Below the pieces are notes generated by a model. The model was not told the origin of the DNA. It saw only the letters and a program-made list of their open reading frames with translations, and searched no databases. A stretch of 64,000 nucleotides of DNA. Origin: TWA4 sp051879195 (lineage in GTDB: Bacteria; Bacillota; Clostridia; Lachnospirales; Lachnospiraceae). Both the position numbers and the translations under genes were made by a program. Below, piece after piece: positions 49,332 through 58,903 of this stretch. Location: positions 1 through 64,000 of the forward strand of contig JBJELO010000009.1 in NCBI GenBank assembly GCA_051879195.1. The letters run 5' to 3'. Every line of letters starts with the position of its first letter. Position 1 is the stretch's first letter.

Positions 49332-50264
49332 CTAGCACCATTTGCTGATTGCGTCATTAATCAAAGTACAGCATGCTTCGATTTTTTCATTGTCTTCCGG
49401 CACGATATCAACAAGCGGGCTGCGTACGCCGCCGATATCCAGCCCTTCTCTTCTGCGAAGCACCTCTTTGATAACCGCATACATATTGCCTTTGCAGCTG
49501 CACAGTGCATAAATAATCTCATTGATATCGAACTGCAGCTTTCTGGCTGCTTCCATATCGCCTGCCAGAACCAGTTCATCCGCTTTCAGGAACAGTTCAG
49601 GCATGGATGCATAGGTACCGCCGATGCCGCCCCAGGCACCCATGGCACGCCCTGAGATAAACTGCTCATCGGGACCATTGAAGACGATAAATCCATCCTC
49701 TCCTTTTGCCTTCTGGCCTGCAGCCAGGAACATCTCGATATCCTGAACCGGCATGGAACTGTTCTTTACAGCAACCACATTGGGGTTTTTCAGCATTTCA
49801 TTCAGCAGCCCCGGTGTTAAAGCCGTTCCTGCCAGCTGAGGAATGTTGTAAATAACAAATTCCGTGTCGGGAGCTGCAGAAGAGATGTCATTCCAGTATC
49901 TGGCAATGGCATGTTCCGGCAGATGGAAATAGATAGGAGGAATCGATGCAATGGCATCAACACCGCATTTTTCCGCATGTGCTGCCAGTTCCATGGAATC
50001 AGCAGTGTTGTTGCAGGCGACGTGGCAGATTACCGTCAGCTTATCTTTTGCCACCTCCATCACTGCTTCCAGTATGGCTTTCCGTTCTTCTTTGGAAAGA
50101 TAGATACATTCACCGGAAGAACCATTTACGTAAATTCCCTTTACCCCCTTTTTGATCATATATTCAGTCAACGCTTTCACACGCTCCGTATCAACATTTC
50201 CTTCTGCATCGTAGCAGGCATAAAAAGCAGGTATAATCCCCCTGTATTTTTGACGATCTTTCAT
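49332..50264 (-). CDS. nanA: N-acetylneuraminate lyase (DapA/NanA family)
   Basis: This encodes 310 residues from the ATG behind GGGAG. YVNGSSGECIYLSKEER holds the carboxylate-binding loop, VIYNIPQLAG the catalytic Tyr and VVAVKNSS the Schiff-base Lys. The family includes dihydrodipicolinate synthase, but the setting with nanE, nanK and a YhcH protein makes sialic-acid aldolase the likely role: Neu5Ac to ManNAc plus pyruvate. It is first in the nanA-nagB-nagA-nanE-nanK operon, divergent from the RpiR gene. Confidence 0.88.
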   Translation of the reverse strand: MKDRQKYRGIIPAFYACYDAEGNVDTERVKALTEYMIKKGVKGIYVNGSSGECIYLSKEERKAILEAVMEVAKDKLTVICHVACNNTADSMELAAHAEKCGVDAIASIPPIYFHLPEHAIARYWNDISSAAPDTEFVIYNIPQLAGTALTPGLLNEMLKNPNVVAVKNSSMPVQDIEMFLAAGQKAKGEDGFIVFNGPDEQFISGRAMGAWGGIGGTYASMPELFLKADELVLAGDMEAARKLQFDINEIIYALCSCKGNMYAVIKEVLRRREGLDIGGVRSPLVDIVPEDNEKIEACCTLINDAISKWC

Positions 50265-50317
50265 AACGTCTCCCTTTCTTATAAATTTCCAACAGTTGCA
50301 TTGATTCAGCGATCCGG

Positions 50318-50416
50318 CCTGATAATTTTTATTCCATATTTTTCCTTGCGATAGAAAATATCTGATGCTATAATTAAATACTGCCACAATATTTTTTACT
50401 CTATGGAATGATCAGG
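50318..50416. promoter_or_regulatory. rpiR promoter and nested dyad between nanA and rpiR
   Basis: The rpiR promoter is TTGCGA (50346-50351), 17 nt, TATAAT (50369-50374). Around it lie nested inverted arms: CCTGAT (50318-50323) and ATTCCATA (50331-50338) on the left, TATGGAAT (50402-50409) and ATCAGG (50411-50416) on the right. A looping operator for the divergent nan operon is plausible. Confidence 0.5.
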
Positions 50417-50424
50417 ACAGAATT

Positions 50425-51297
50425 ATGAATACATTTAATAATACTTCAAACTTTTTTGAGCAGCTGAAGGAACATTATCCTCAGCTTACAAAGTCTTCCC
50501 GCAAGATCTGCGATTACCTCTTTGAGAATGCCGATAAAGCACAGTATTTTTCCATTTCCAGTCTGGCAAAGGAATGCCACGTTGCAGAAGCTACGATTTT
50601 CCGTTTCTGCAAAGCACTGGGATTCAATGGCTATAACGAGCTCAAGATTGCGCTCGCCAAAGCCTGTGCCACATCAGGTTCTTCCAATTATTACAATACT
50701 TACGGGGAATCACAGCCGGATGAGGATTTTGATCACATGTGCGACCGTCTGTGTAGGACCAATATGGATGCTCTGACACAGACCCGTGATCTGCTGGATC
50801 ATGATTCCGTCAATCTTGCCGTCAGCATGCTCTGCGAGGCTTCCCGCGTATACTGTTTCGGACAGGGCGGCAGCATGATCATGGCCATGGAAGCCTGGGG
50901 ACGTTTTCTTACGATTTCCGATAAGTTTTACGCAATCCAGGACAACCATCTCCAGACCATGGCAGCCAGCCTCATGAACAGCCGCGATATCATTCTTTTT
51001 ATCTCCTATTCCGGTTCCACCCGCGACATGCATGACATCCTGAAACCGGCCAGAGAACGCGGTGCTCATGTGATTCTGATCACGCATGAGAAAGATTCTC
51101 CTGCTGCCAGATTGTCTGATGTTCTGCTGCTGTGCGGTGCCAAAGAAGGGCCTTTCCAGTCGGGCAGCATTTCTGCCAAGATCTCCATCCTGTATCTCAT
51201 CGATGTTCTCGTCAGCGAATACTGCAAACGCAATCCCAGACAGACAATCGAGAACAGAGAAGCAACCACCAATGCGCTTTCCACCAGGCATATGTAA
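50425..51297 (+). CDS. MurR/RpiR-family regulator with SIS domain
   Basis: This encodes 290 residues. An N-terminal RpiR helix-turn-helix (YFSISSLAKECHVAEATIFR, about 38-60) and a SIS sugar-phosphate-binding domain (VYCFGQGGSMIMAMEAW, ISYSGSTRDMHDILKPARER, about 125-265). Divergent from nanA and convergent with yhcH, it is the likely nan-locus regulator, with an amino-sugar phosphate as ligand (inference). The ribosome site is weak (AGGACAG). Confidence 0.88.
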   Translation: MNTFNNTSNFFEQLKEHYPQLTKSSRKICDYLFENADKAQYFSISSLAKECHVAEATIFRFCKALGFNGYNELKIALAKACATSGSSNYYNTYGESQPDEDFDHMCDRLCRTNMDALTQTRDLLDHDSVNLAVSMLCEASRVYCFGQGGSMIMAMEAWGRFLTISDKFYAIQDNHLQTMAASLMNSRDIILFISYSGSTRDMHDILKPARERGAHVILITHEKDSPAARLSDVLLLCGAKEGPFQSGSISAKISILYLIDVLVSEYCKRNPRQTIENREATTNALSTRHM

Positions 51298-51316
51298 GCT
51301 TCAGCCGGATTTACTC

Positions 51317-51769
51317 TTAGCCGATTTTCACTTTAAACACCGCTTTTTTTACCAGGCAGACGGCGTCATTTTTCACTTTTACCTTATGAGCGTCCTCAGG
51401 AAATACAATCATGAAATCTCCTGGTCTCATAACGCAGACAGCCTCTGCCTGACCTTTGTAACCGGTATAATCAGCAGCCGGATCCCGTTCAAACTCTTCC
51501 AGCACGTCTCTGTGGGCCACTTCGATCCGTTCTTCTCCCTCCAGTACCACATGCAGATCCAGATAATCCGTGTGTGCTTCAAAAAACGCCTGATCGGATT
51601 CCATGGTTTCATAGGAAAAACAATTGACGTACACATCCTCCCCCGACAGAGTGTTTTTCCCGGGAACGAGACCGGAAAAATCCTGTTTTTCCACGTATTT
51701 CAGCGCAAAATCAAGATTATCGCCGATTCCCAGATACTGCAGCGCATCTCTCTGTTTTCCGTAAATCAT
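51317..51769 (-). CDS. yhcH: YhcH/YjgK/YiaL-family protein, probable sialic-acid anomerase
   Basis: This encodes 150 residues from the ATG behind GGAGG. A cupin-like beta sandwich with EAHTDYLDLHVVLEGEERIE and MIVFPEDAHKVKV carrying the metal-binding His/Glu set. The E. coli relative YhcH (NanQ) speeds interconversion of sialic-acid anomers. It lies right after the importer genes on the same strand, supporting a sialic-acid substrate for that importer. Confidence 0.85.
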   Translation of the reverse strand: MIYGKQRDALQYLGIGDNLDFALKYVEKQDFSGLVPGKNTLSGEDVYVNCFSYETMESDQAFFEAHTDYLDLHVVLEGEERIEVAHRDVLEEFERDPAADYTGYKGQAEAVCVMRPGDFMIVFPEDAHKVKVKNDAVCLVKKAVFKVKIG

Positions 51770-51841
51770 ATTGACCTCCATTTACCGTGTGAAACGGCAT
51801 AATCCCTGTACAGTTTTCTCTGCAGTTTTTATCGCTTCTGC

Positions 51842-52849
51842 TTATTTCGCATCTTTACGGTACAGATGACACGCAACGCAGTGATCCTTACCATCATAAT
51901 TGTAAAGAGCAGGATCTTCCGTTTTACAGATATCCATGCATCTGGGACATCTGTTGTGAAATGCACAGCCGCCGGGTTTATTGATGGGGCTGGGTACTTC
52001 ACCTTCCAGAACCTGGCGTTTCTTCGTCTGGTGAATATCCGGAACGGGAATTGCGGAAAGCAGTGCCTGCGTGTAGGGATGAAGCGGTTCATCGTACAGC
52101 GCTCTGGAATCTGCGATTTCCACGATTTTTCCAAGATACATAACCACGATGCGGTCGCTCATGTACTGTACAACAGACAGATCGTGCGCAATAAACAGAT
52201 AGGTCAGATTCATATCCTTCTGTATTTCCTTCATCAGGTTCAGCACCTGTGCCTGAATGGAAACGTCCAGTGCGGAAACCGGCTCATCGCAGACAAGAAC
52301 CTCCGGACGAACCTCCAGAGCACGGGCGATGCACAGACGCTGGCGCTGGCCGCCGGAAAATTCATGCGGATAGCGCATCAGGTAATCCGGCTGAATATTT
52401 ACCATCTTCAGCACATCGCTCATCATCTTCTCCCTTTCTTCCTGAGAACTGATGCCGTGTACTTTCAGCGGCTCCTCAAAAGAAGTATAAATTTTCTTCT
52501 TGGGATTCAGCGCCGAATAGGGATCCTGAAATACCATCTGCACTTTCTTGCGGAACTCAAACATTTCGTCTTTGTTGAATTTTGTGATATCCTTGAATTC
52601 CCCGCCGTAATTGAACAGAACCTGTCCGCCGGTAGGTCTTTCCAGGCACATGATGCTCTTGCCGAAGGTGGATTTTCCGCAGCCGGATTCTCCAACAATT
52701 CCCAGCGTTTCACCCTTGTATACCTTCAAGGAAACATCATCCACTGCTTTTACATGACCAACTGTTTTTTTCATCATTCCTTTTTTGATGGGGAACCATG
52801 TCTGGAGATTCTTTATATCAAATATGACTTCGCGATTATCTTTTTCCAT
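51842..52849 (-). CDS. Opp/Dpp-type importer ATPase (OppF/DppF-like)
   Basis: This encodes 335 residues: Walker A GESGCGKSTFGK, signature HEFSGGQRQRLCIARAL, Walker B VLVCDEPVSALD and a C-terminal oligopeptide-HPY extension with spaced cysteines (CAFHNRCPRCMDIC, then CVACH). It starts two bases after its sister ATPase. It powers import with the OppD-like subunit. The cluster with yhcH and nan genes suggests sialic acid rather than peptide as the cargo. Confidence 0.92.
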   Translation of the reverse strand: MEKDNREVIFDIKNLQTWFPIKKGMMKKTVGHVKAVDDVSLKVYKGETLGIVGESGCGKSTFGKSIMCLERPTGGQVLFNYGGEFKDITKFNKDEMFEFRKKVQMVFQDPYSALNPKKKIYTSFEEPLKVHGISSQEEREKMMSDVLKMVNIQPDYLMRYPHEFSGGQRQRLCIARALEVRPEVLVCDEPVSALDVSIQAQVLNLMKEIQKDMNLTYLFIAHDLSVVQYMSDRIVVMYLGKIVEIADSRALYDEPLHPYTQALLSAIPVPDIHQTKKRQVLEGEVPSPINKPGGCAFHNRCPRCMDICKTEDPALYNYDGKDHCVACHLYRKDAK

Positions 52850-52851
52850 GA

Positions 52852-53892
52852 TTATTTCACCTCCGGATAGTTGTCAAATTTCAGGCAGCGTACAAAATGT
52901 CCGGGAGACACTTCAAAGGAGGGAATCTTCCCTTCCCGGCAGCGTCCCATGCATTCCGAACATCTGTCGGCAAATTCGCACCCGCCTTTCAGATCAGCAG
53001 GATTGGGCGTTGCGCCGGGGATTGTCTCCAGCTGCTGTCCGTCAGCCAGTCCCAGCACGGGAACAGAACGCAGCAGCGCCTTCGTATAAGGATGGGAAGT
53101 ATGATCGAATACATCCTCAGCGGAACCGAATTCCACCACCCGGCCCATGTACATAACACAGACTTCATCTGCCATTTCTGCCACCAGACCCATATTATGG
53201 GTGATCAGAATAATGGATTTTCCTTCCTTGATCTGCAGATCTTTCAGGAGCTCCATGATCTGAGCCTGAATGGTAACATCCAGTGCAGTAGTAGGCTCAT
53301 CGCAGATGATCAGTTCCGGATTGCAGATCATGGCAATGGCGATAACTACACGCTGTTTCATGCCGCCGGAAAATTCATGGGGATAACAGTTCATTCTGTT
53401 TTCCGGATCCGGAATTCCCAGCTTTTTAAACATTTCCAGTACCTTTTCTCTTGCTTCCGCTTTCTTCATACCTTTGTTGTGCTGCAGAAGACCTTCCGCA
53501 ACCTGATCGCCCACCTTGTAAACGGGATTCAGAGAAGACATGGGATCCTGAAATACCATGGACATATCCGGCCCGCGCAGTGCACGCATTTCAGGTCCGT
53601 TGGGCTTTTTGATTTTCTCCAGATGGTATTCTGTCACTTCACCGTTTCGCAGAGCATTGTACTGAATCCGATCTGCTTTTACGATGGCATTTCTGCCGGT
53701 AAAACGCATGATGGAATTCATGGTTACACTTTTACCGCAGCCCGATTCCCCTACAACAGCCAGGCAGGAGCCTCTTTTCAGCTGAAAAGATACATCTTTG
53801 ACGATTTTTACTTCTTTTTTATCTGAAACAAAGGTAGTGTTCAGATTTTTCACATCGAGAATTATTTTCTTTGTATCCGCTTCGTGACTCAT
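52852..53892 (-). CDS. Opp/Dpp-type importer ATPase (OppD/DppD-like)
   Basis: This encodes 346 residues: Walker A GESGCGKSVTMNS, MVFQDPMSSLNPV, signature HEFSGGMKQRVVIAIAM, Walker B LIICDEPTTALD and the C-terminal CEFADRCSECMGRC cysteine cluster. It is 11 bases downstream of the OppC-like permease. Confidence 0.92.
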   Translation of the reverse strand: MSHEADTKKIILDVKNLNTTFVSDKKEVKIVKDVSFQLKRGSCLAVVGESGCGKSVTMNSIMRFTGRNAIVKADRIQYNALRNGEVTEYHLEKIKKPNGPEMRALRGPDMSMVFQDPMSSLNPVYKVGDQVAEGLLQHNKGMKKAEAREKVLEMFKKLGIPDPENRMNCYPHEFSGGMKQRVVIAIAMICNPELIICDEPTTALDVTIQAQIMELLKDLQIKEGKSIILITHNMGLVAEMADEVCVMYMGRVVEFGSAEDVFDHTSHPYTKALLRSVPVLGLADGQQLETIPGATPNPADLKGGCEFADRCSECMGRCREGKIPSFEVSPGHFVRCLKFDNYPEVK

Positions 53893-53903
53893 TTGGTACC
53901 TCC

Positions 53904-54800
53904 TTACTGCTGCTTGGGATCCAGAACATCTCTGAGACCATCACCGAAGAAGTTGATTGCCAGAACAAACAAACTGATTGCCAGACCGGGGAACACCCAG
54001 ATCCACCACTGATTCGTAACAACCGATACGGATTTTGCCGCATTCAGAATATTGCCCCAGGTAGGAGTACTGTCCGCAACGCCCAGACCGATGAAGGAGA
54101 GAGCAGCCTCCTGCAGGATGAAGAATGCAACGTTTGTTGTGGTGGATACGATGATCGGTGACATCACATTAGGCAGAATCTGTTTGAACATGATACTGCT
54201 CTTTGACATGCCGAACGCTTCGCAGACCTTAACATAGGTTTCCGTTTTCAGTGACATAAACTCATTACGGACCATACGGAAGGTAGTCATCCAGCCGGTT
54301 ACAACGAAAATGAACAGCAGATTTCCGAGTCCGCGCTGTTTCATCAGGGCAACCAGCATCATAACCAGCACCAGCTGCGGAAATGCCTGGAAAATTTCAG
54401 AAATTCGGATGATCAGAGAGTCAACCCTGCCGCCAAAATATCCGGCAACAGCGCCCAGAACCGCACCGATTACAGAGCTTAACACGGAACAGAACACGCC
54501 GATCAGGATGGAATAGCATCCGCCGTAGAGAACTCTGGCAAACAGATCACGTCCGATGGTATCCGTACCAAAGATATGTTCTCCGCCGGGGGCCTGTTTT
54601 AGTATCGCAGGATTCGGTGTATTATAGTCAACTCCCACAATGGCGCCCGCTACACAGGCAACTGTCATGACAACGATGACGATCAGGCCGAACAGAGCCA
54701 GTCTGTTATTCATGAATTTGCGGATATTCTTTTTCATCAGAGAGGAAGCAGCACTCTTATTCTGCTCTTTAATACTTACTGCAGATCCATTGTTACTCAT
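53904..54800 (-). CDS. Opp/Dpp-type importer permease (OppC-like)
   Basis: This encodes 298 residues. OppC_N helix (NRLALFGLIVIVVMTVAC) then GTDTIGRDLFARVLYGGCYS, EAFGMSKSSIMFKQILPN (EAA loop contacting the ATPase) and ALSFIGLGVADSTPTWG. Six membrane helices. It forms the channel with the OppB-like subunit encoded upstream. Confidence 0.93.
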   Translation of the reverse strand: MSNNGSAVSIKEQNKSAASSLMKKNIRKFMNNRLALFGLIVIVVMTVACVAGAIVGVDYNTPNPAILKQAPGGEHIFGTDTIGRDLFARVLYGGCYSILIGVFCSVLSSVIGAVLGAVAGYFGGRVDSLIIRISEIFQAFPQLVLVMMLVALMKQRGLGNLLFIFVVTGWMTTFRMVRNEFMSLKTETYVKVCEAFGMSKSSIMFKQILPNVMSPIIVSTTTNVAFFILQEAALSFIGLGVADSTPTWGNILNAAKSVSVVTNQWWIWVFPGLAISLFVLAINFFGDGLRDVLDPKQQ

Positions 54801-54815
54801 ATTGTTCCTCCTCTC

Positions 54816-55775
54816 CTATTCACCCAGACGCACTCTGGGATCCAGCAGCGCATTCAGCACATCCACCATAAAGGAACAGATCAGCATGGCTGCGGCAATA
54901 ATCAGTGTTGTAATCAGAACCACGGGATAATCCATGGATGTAATTGCATTTGTCATGGTCAGACCGATACCGGGATAGGAAAATACCGTTTCAATGACAA
55001 CGGAACCGCCTACCAGCATGGGAATACGGAACACCAGAATAACCAGAACCGGTTTCATGGCATTGCGGAAACCATGTTTCAGATAAACCTTCCATTCCGG
55101 GATACCTTTGGAACGTGCCGTTTTTATGTAATCGCTGTTCAGTACATCCAGCATGGTATTTCTGGCGTAGCGCATCAGCACTGCTACCATACCGATGGTC
55201 AGTGTCAGTACCGGCAGGAACAGATGGAAAAATGCATCTGCCAGCGGACTTGCGGCATCCGGGCTGACACGGTTGCCGGAAGGAAACCATCCCAGCTTGA
55301 TGGAAAAGATCTGAATCAGAATGATACCAACCAGGAACTGAGGAACTGCCTGTCCCAGTACGGCCAGTACACGTCCGATGTAATCGATGATACCGTTCTG
55401 ACGGATTGCGGAAATAATACCGATGCCAATACCGATGACTGCAGATAAAACAAGAGAATATCCTGCCAGCTCAAAGGTATAGGGAAGGCGGTCAGCAATC
55501 AGAGAAGAAATGGGGGTACCGTCAAAGGAATATCCCAGATTGCCGTGCAGGCAATCGCCGAGCCAGCGAAAATACTGTACGATCAGCGGATCATTCAGAC
55601 CCAGTGATTCTCTCAGGGCCTCCACATTGTCCTGATTTGCGGAAAGTACTTCCGGGCTTACCATAAAGTTGATCGGGTCAATTCCCGTTAAATTCAGTGA
55701 AAAATATACGATAATGCTGATGAGAAACAGCATGGGAATCATCATAAGCAGTTTTTTGACGATATATTTGAGCAT
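54816..55775 (-). CDS. Opp/Dpp-type importer permease (OppB-like)
   Basis: This encodes 319 residues from the ATG behind GGAGGG (a longer frame to 55901 has no site). MLKYIVKKLLMMIPMLFLIS signature start, ESLGLNDPLIVQYFRWL, an EAA-like TARSKGIPEWKVYLKHGFRN loop and the GSVVIETVFSYPGIG end. Six membrane helices. Confidence 0.93.
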   Translation of the reverse strand: MLKYIVKKLLMMIPMLFLISIIVYFSLNLTGIDPINFMVSPEVLSANQDNVEALRESLGLNDPLIVQYFRWLGDCLHGNLGYSFDGTPISSLIADRLPYTFELAGYSLVLSAVIGIGIGIISAIRQNGIIDYIGRVLAVLGQAVPQFLVGIILIQIFSIKLGWFPSGNRVSPDAASPLADAFFHLFLPVLTLTIGMVAVLMRYARNTMLDVLNSDYIKTARSKGIPEWKVYLKHGFRNAMKPVLVILVFRIPMLVGGSVVIETVFSYPGIGLTMTNAITSMDYPVVLITTLIIAAAMLICSFMVDVLNALLDPRVRLGE

Positions 55776-55951
55776 GTAATCCCTCCTGGATCCGGCTTTC
55801 GCCGGAGGAACCGGAAAAGTTTTCCAACTGCATTTTTCCGGTATGTAAATCGGGATGCCGCAAAACAATGGCTGGTTCATTCTGCAGCATCCCATTTTCA
55901 TTATGCTACATTATTTATGCTACACGATTATAACAGGATTTTGGGAAGAGC

Positions 55952-57562
55952 CTATTTTGCAAGTTCCCAGTTTTCAAAATCGAGGTCGCAGCTGTAAAGA
56001 GGATTACAGAAGGTTACGCCCTCCGGAACCTTTACATTGCTGCTTGTGAATACGTAAGTACCAACTGTAAATAACGGAACTTTGTACATGTATTCCTGTT
56101 CCATTCCCTGCAGTTCTTTCAGAACTTCATCTCTGTCTGCAGCGTCTGTTGCCGAGGAAAGTCTGGAAATGATCTCGTCGAAAGTAGTTTCTCCGCCGAA
56201 AATGTTCTTGAACAACGCATCGGTGCTCATGTATTCTGTATACCATTCATCGATTGAGAAGGATGATTTGCCCTTGAAACCGATATCGTAATCACGGGTG
56301 GTAAACAGATCGGTTGTACCGTCGTTGGACAGTGTTGCTTCAACCTTCAGGCCGGCCTGTTCCAGATAATAAACGATCATGTTGATCAGGTCGATGGAAG
56401 TCTGGTCATTGTTGTAGTAGCAGATTTTCAGAGTACGGCTCATATCGTAACCGGATGCTGCGATATCGGCTTTTGCCTTTTCTGCATCAAATGTATAGGA
56501 ATATCCGTTGTATGCTTCGTGATCATCCGGTACGCCGGAGTTCAGAACTGTTGCATTGGGATATAAGCCTGCCAGAGTAGCACGGTCGATTGCTTCAATT
56601 AAAGCCTTACGTACTTCCAGGCTCTGCATTGCTTCATTCTCATTACCGTCTGTGCCCTTCATGTTGAAGATCAGATATTTGTAGAACAGTACATCCACTT
56701 CATTGGAAGTGAAGTTGTCCATCTTACCCAGTTCCTCAACCAGCCCGGCATCATTGCCGTACACATAGTCAACATTGCCTGCCTGAGCAGCAGTAATGAA
56801 GTCTGTTACAAAGTATACGGTAACTTTTGTGATTTTGGGTGCGGTACCTTCATAATACTCATTCAGCTTCAGAGTGAAGTAGTTGCCTTTGTTCAGTTCA
56901 TCCAGGCAGAACATGCCGGAGCATACAGGATTCTGCCAGAAAGCATCACTGTCCAGAGACAAGGGATCTGCATTTTCCAGGCAGTGTTTGGGCAGGATCG
57001 CAAACTGTGATAATACATTCATCATGGATGCATAAGGCGTTGTCATGCTGATTGTCAGAACATTGCCGTCAGCTTTCATTTCTTTAATATTGGAAAATGC
57101 CGCTGTATAAATAGAGTTGATTGTTGCAGTTTTCAAAGCGGTTTCAATAGAGAAGATCACATCATCTGTTGTCAGGTCTTCTCCGTCTGACCATTTCAGT
57201 CCTTCTTTCAGGGTTACGGTATAAGTCATACCATCTTCCGAAACAACAACTTCAGCCAGATCCGGTTCAGTCTTTTCCAGGGAACTGTCAGCAAGAAGCA
57301 GAGAACGGAACATCAGATTGGTTGCCATCTGGCGGTTGTACCAGGGTGTGGGAATCTTATCATCTGTAGAAGAGCCATCACCGGTTGTGATCGCAAGTTT
57401 CAGAGAACCATCTGAAACAGCTGCTGCAGGTGTACTGCTGCCGGATTCATTCGCTGCTGCGGGATCCTTTGTGTCTTTGCTTCCGCCGCCGCAGCCTGTA
57501 AAACCGGTTGCCAGCAATGCCATTGTCAGTAAAAGTGCTGCAAGTTTTGAGATTTTCTTCAT
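55952..57562 (-). CDS. Opp/Dpp-type substrate-binding lipoprotein
   Basis: This encodes 536 residues. Signal peptide with a TGFTGCGGG lipobox (Cys at about 24) and the SBP_bac_5 fold (YTVTLKEGLKWSDGEDLTTD, SLEVRKALIEAIDR, FDAEKAKADIAASGYD). It captures the ligand outside the membrane for the BCDF subunits. The family binds peptides, nickel, opines or sugars; some members (SatA of Haemophilus ducreyi) bind sialic acid, which fits the neighbouring nan genes. The first gene of the operon, behind a 620-base AT-rich upstream region. Confidence 0.92.
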   Translation of the reverse strand: MKKISKLAALLLTMALLATGFTGCGGGSKDTKDPAAANESGSSTPAAAVSDGSLKLAITTGDGSSTDDKIPTPWYNRQMATNLMFRSLLLADSSLEKTEPDLAEVVVSEDGMTYTVTLKEGLKWSDGEDLTTDDVIFSIETALKTATINSIYTAAFSNIKEMKADGNVLTISMTTPYASMMNVLSQFAILPKHCLENADPLSLDSDAFWQNPVCSGMFCLDELNKGNYFTLKLNEYYEGTAPKITKVTVYFVTDFITAAQAGNVDYVYGNDAGLVEELGKMDNFTSNEVDVLFYKYLIFNMKGTDGNENEAMQSLEVRKALIEAIDRATLAGLYPNATVLNSGVPDDHEAYNGYSYTFDAEKAKADIAASGYDMSRTLKICYYNNDQTSIDLINMIVYYLEQAGLKVEATLSNDGTTDLFTTRDYDIGFKGKSSFSIDEWYTEYMSTDALFKNIFGGETTFDEIISRLSSATDAADRDEVLKELQGMEQEYMYKVPLFTVGTYVFTSSNVKVPEGVTFCNPLYSCDLDFENWELAK

Positions 57563-58183
57563 AAATCCCTCTCCTTTCTTAAAATAGAATATGAATGCTG
57601 CTGCGCCCCCTCCATCTTCATTTCACCATGCAGAAGATGAAATTGATTTTCATCATTGGGGCATTTTTTACGATAAACAGTTTTATCAATCTGTTTAATC
57701 TGTAAAATCTGTATACATTTTATGAAATATTTTTTCATTTGTATATCGGTAATGTTCACAATTTGAAATGTTCTTTTTTAGATATTATGTATGATTTAGT
57801 GTAATTTTTATTTATTTTTAGATATTATGTATATTTTTAAGTACATAATTCCAATTGATATTTGTGTTTTTTGTATTATTTTTGTAAATCTTGCTTCATG
57901 AAATGAAAAATATTTTTATTTCGTTAAAAATGACATGTTCTTTTCATTTTTTTACAGTTTAGCTATTTTGAATATGTAATTTTTATCTGCTGGGACATTT
58001 CCTTTATAAAACTTTTCAAATCGTTTTCAGACTATATTTTCCCGCTTCTTTTTTGCATAATTTTACCGAAAAAAACTTGAAAAAAATGAATTTTTTCTAA
58101 TTTCTTTTTCACAGGTTTATATTATACTATAGTTAGAAGTTTATTTTTCCATTGAACAAGTGACTATCTCCAGGAAGTGAAAT
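57563..58183. other. Gene-free AT-rich control region with phased short repeats
   Basis: No gene is seen. On the plus strand AATCTGT occurs three times at exact 9-bp steps (57688, 57697, 57706). An 18-bp direct repeat TTTTTAGATATTATGTAT occurs at 57776-57793 and 57816-57833 (40-bp step). Several A/T tracts and an ATGAAA/TTTCAT dyad (about 57722-57738) follow. A weak promoter (TATACT, about 58133) may serve the metallopeptidase gene. Confidence 0.6.
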
Positions 58184-58903
58184 ATGCAGAACGAATCCAG
58201 CCAGATGAAAGAGATTACGGTCGAGGAATTTACCATACTGATCGAACGAAAGCCTATAAAAAACATGTATCTGCGGATCCTTCCGGATGACGGAAGTATC
58301 CGTATTTCCGCACCTCTGGATATGCCCGAGGAAACAATTGCCGCATTTGCGCAGAGCCGGATCTCCTGGATCCGCAATAAAAAAAAGAAACTGGCAGGAA
58401 CTTCCCTGAAACAGAAAGTCACTGCCAGACGTTATCTGACGGGGGAAACCCATTACCTGTGGGGGCATCCTCTTTTTCTTAATGTCATTACAACCAATGT
58501 GAAACCAAATGTGGAGGTATATGCCAACTGCATCCAGCTTTACGTTCATCCGGAAAGCACGGTGGAGCAGAGGAAAAAACTGATCACTGAATGGTACCGA
58601 CTGCAGCTGAAAGAGATGATTCCTCAGATTTTTTCCCACTGGGAACCGATCATGGGAGTCCACGCCAAAGAAGTTCATATCAAAGCCATGAAAACCCGAT
58701 GGGGCACCTGCAATACAGCCGAACAACGTATCTGGCTGAACCTGTATCTGGCGCAGAAACCTCTGAAATGCGTCGAATACGTCATTGTCCACGAACTGTG
58801 TCATCTGATTGTCCCCAATCACAGCAAACGTTTCTATTATTATATGGACCTTTTCCTGCCTGACTGGAAAAAACGAAAAGAAATCCTCAATCAGTCTCCG
58901 TGA
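58184..58903 (+). CDS. YgjP-like (DUF45/M48-type) metallopeptidase
   Basis: This encodes 239 residues from the ATG behind GGAAG. The zinc motif is VIVHELCHL (HExxH) with the third ligand in NHSKRFYYYMDLFLPDWKKR. An upstream MKTRWGTCN motif is also typical. No signal peptide or membrane helix. The role of the family is poorly known. It converges with aat, and the two reading frames overlap by 17 bases. Confidence 0.85.
   Translation: MQNESSQMKEITVEEFTILIERKPIKNMYLRILPDDGSIRISAPLDMPEETIAAFAQSRISWIRNKKKKLAGTSLKQKVTARRYLTGETHYLWGHPLFLNVITTNVKPNVEVYANCIQLYVHPESTVEQRKKLITEWYRLQLKEMIPQIFSHWEPIMGVHAKEVHIKAMKTRWGTCNTAEQRIWLNLYLAQKPLKCVEYVIVHELCHLIVPNHSKRFYYYMDLFLPDWKKRKEILNQSP

Noticed and set aside
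57559..57759. Minus-strand frame upstream of the substrate-binding lipoprotein
   Set aside because: It has no ribosome site and covers the repeat-rich control region.
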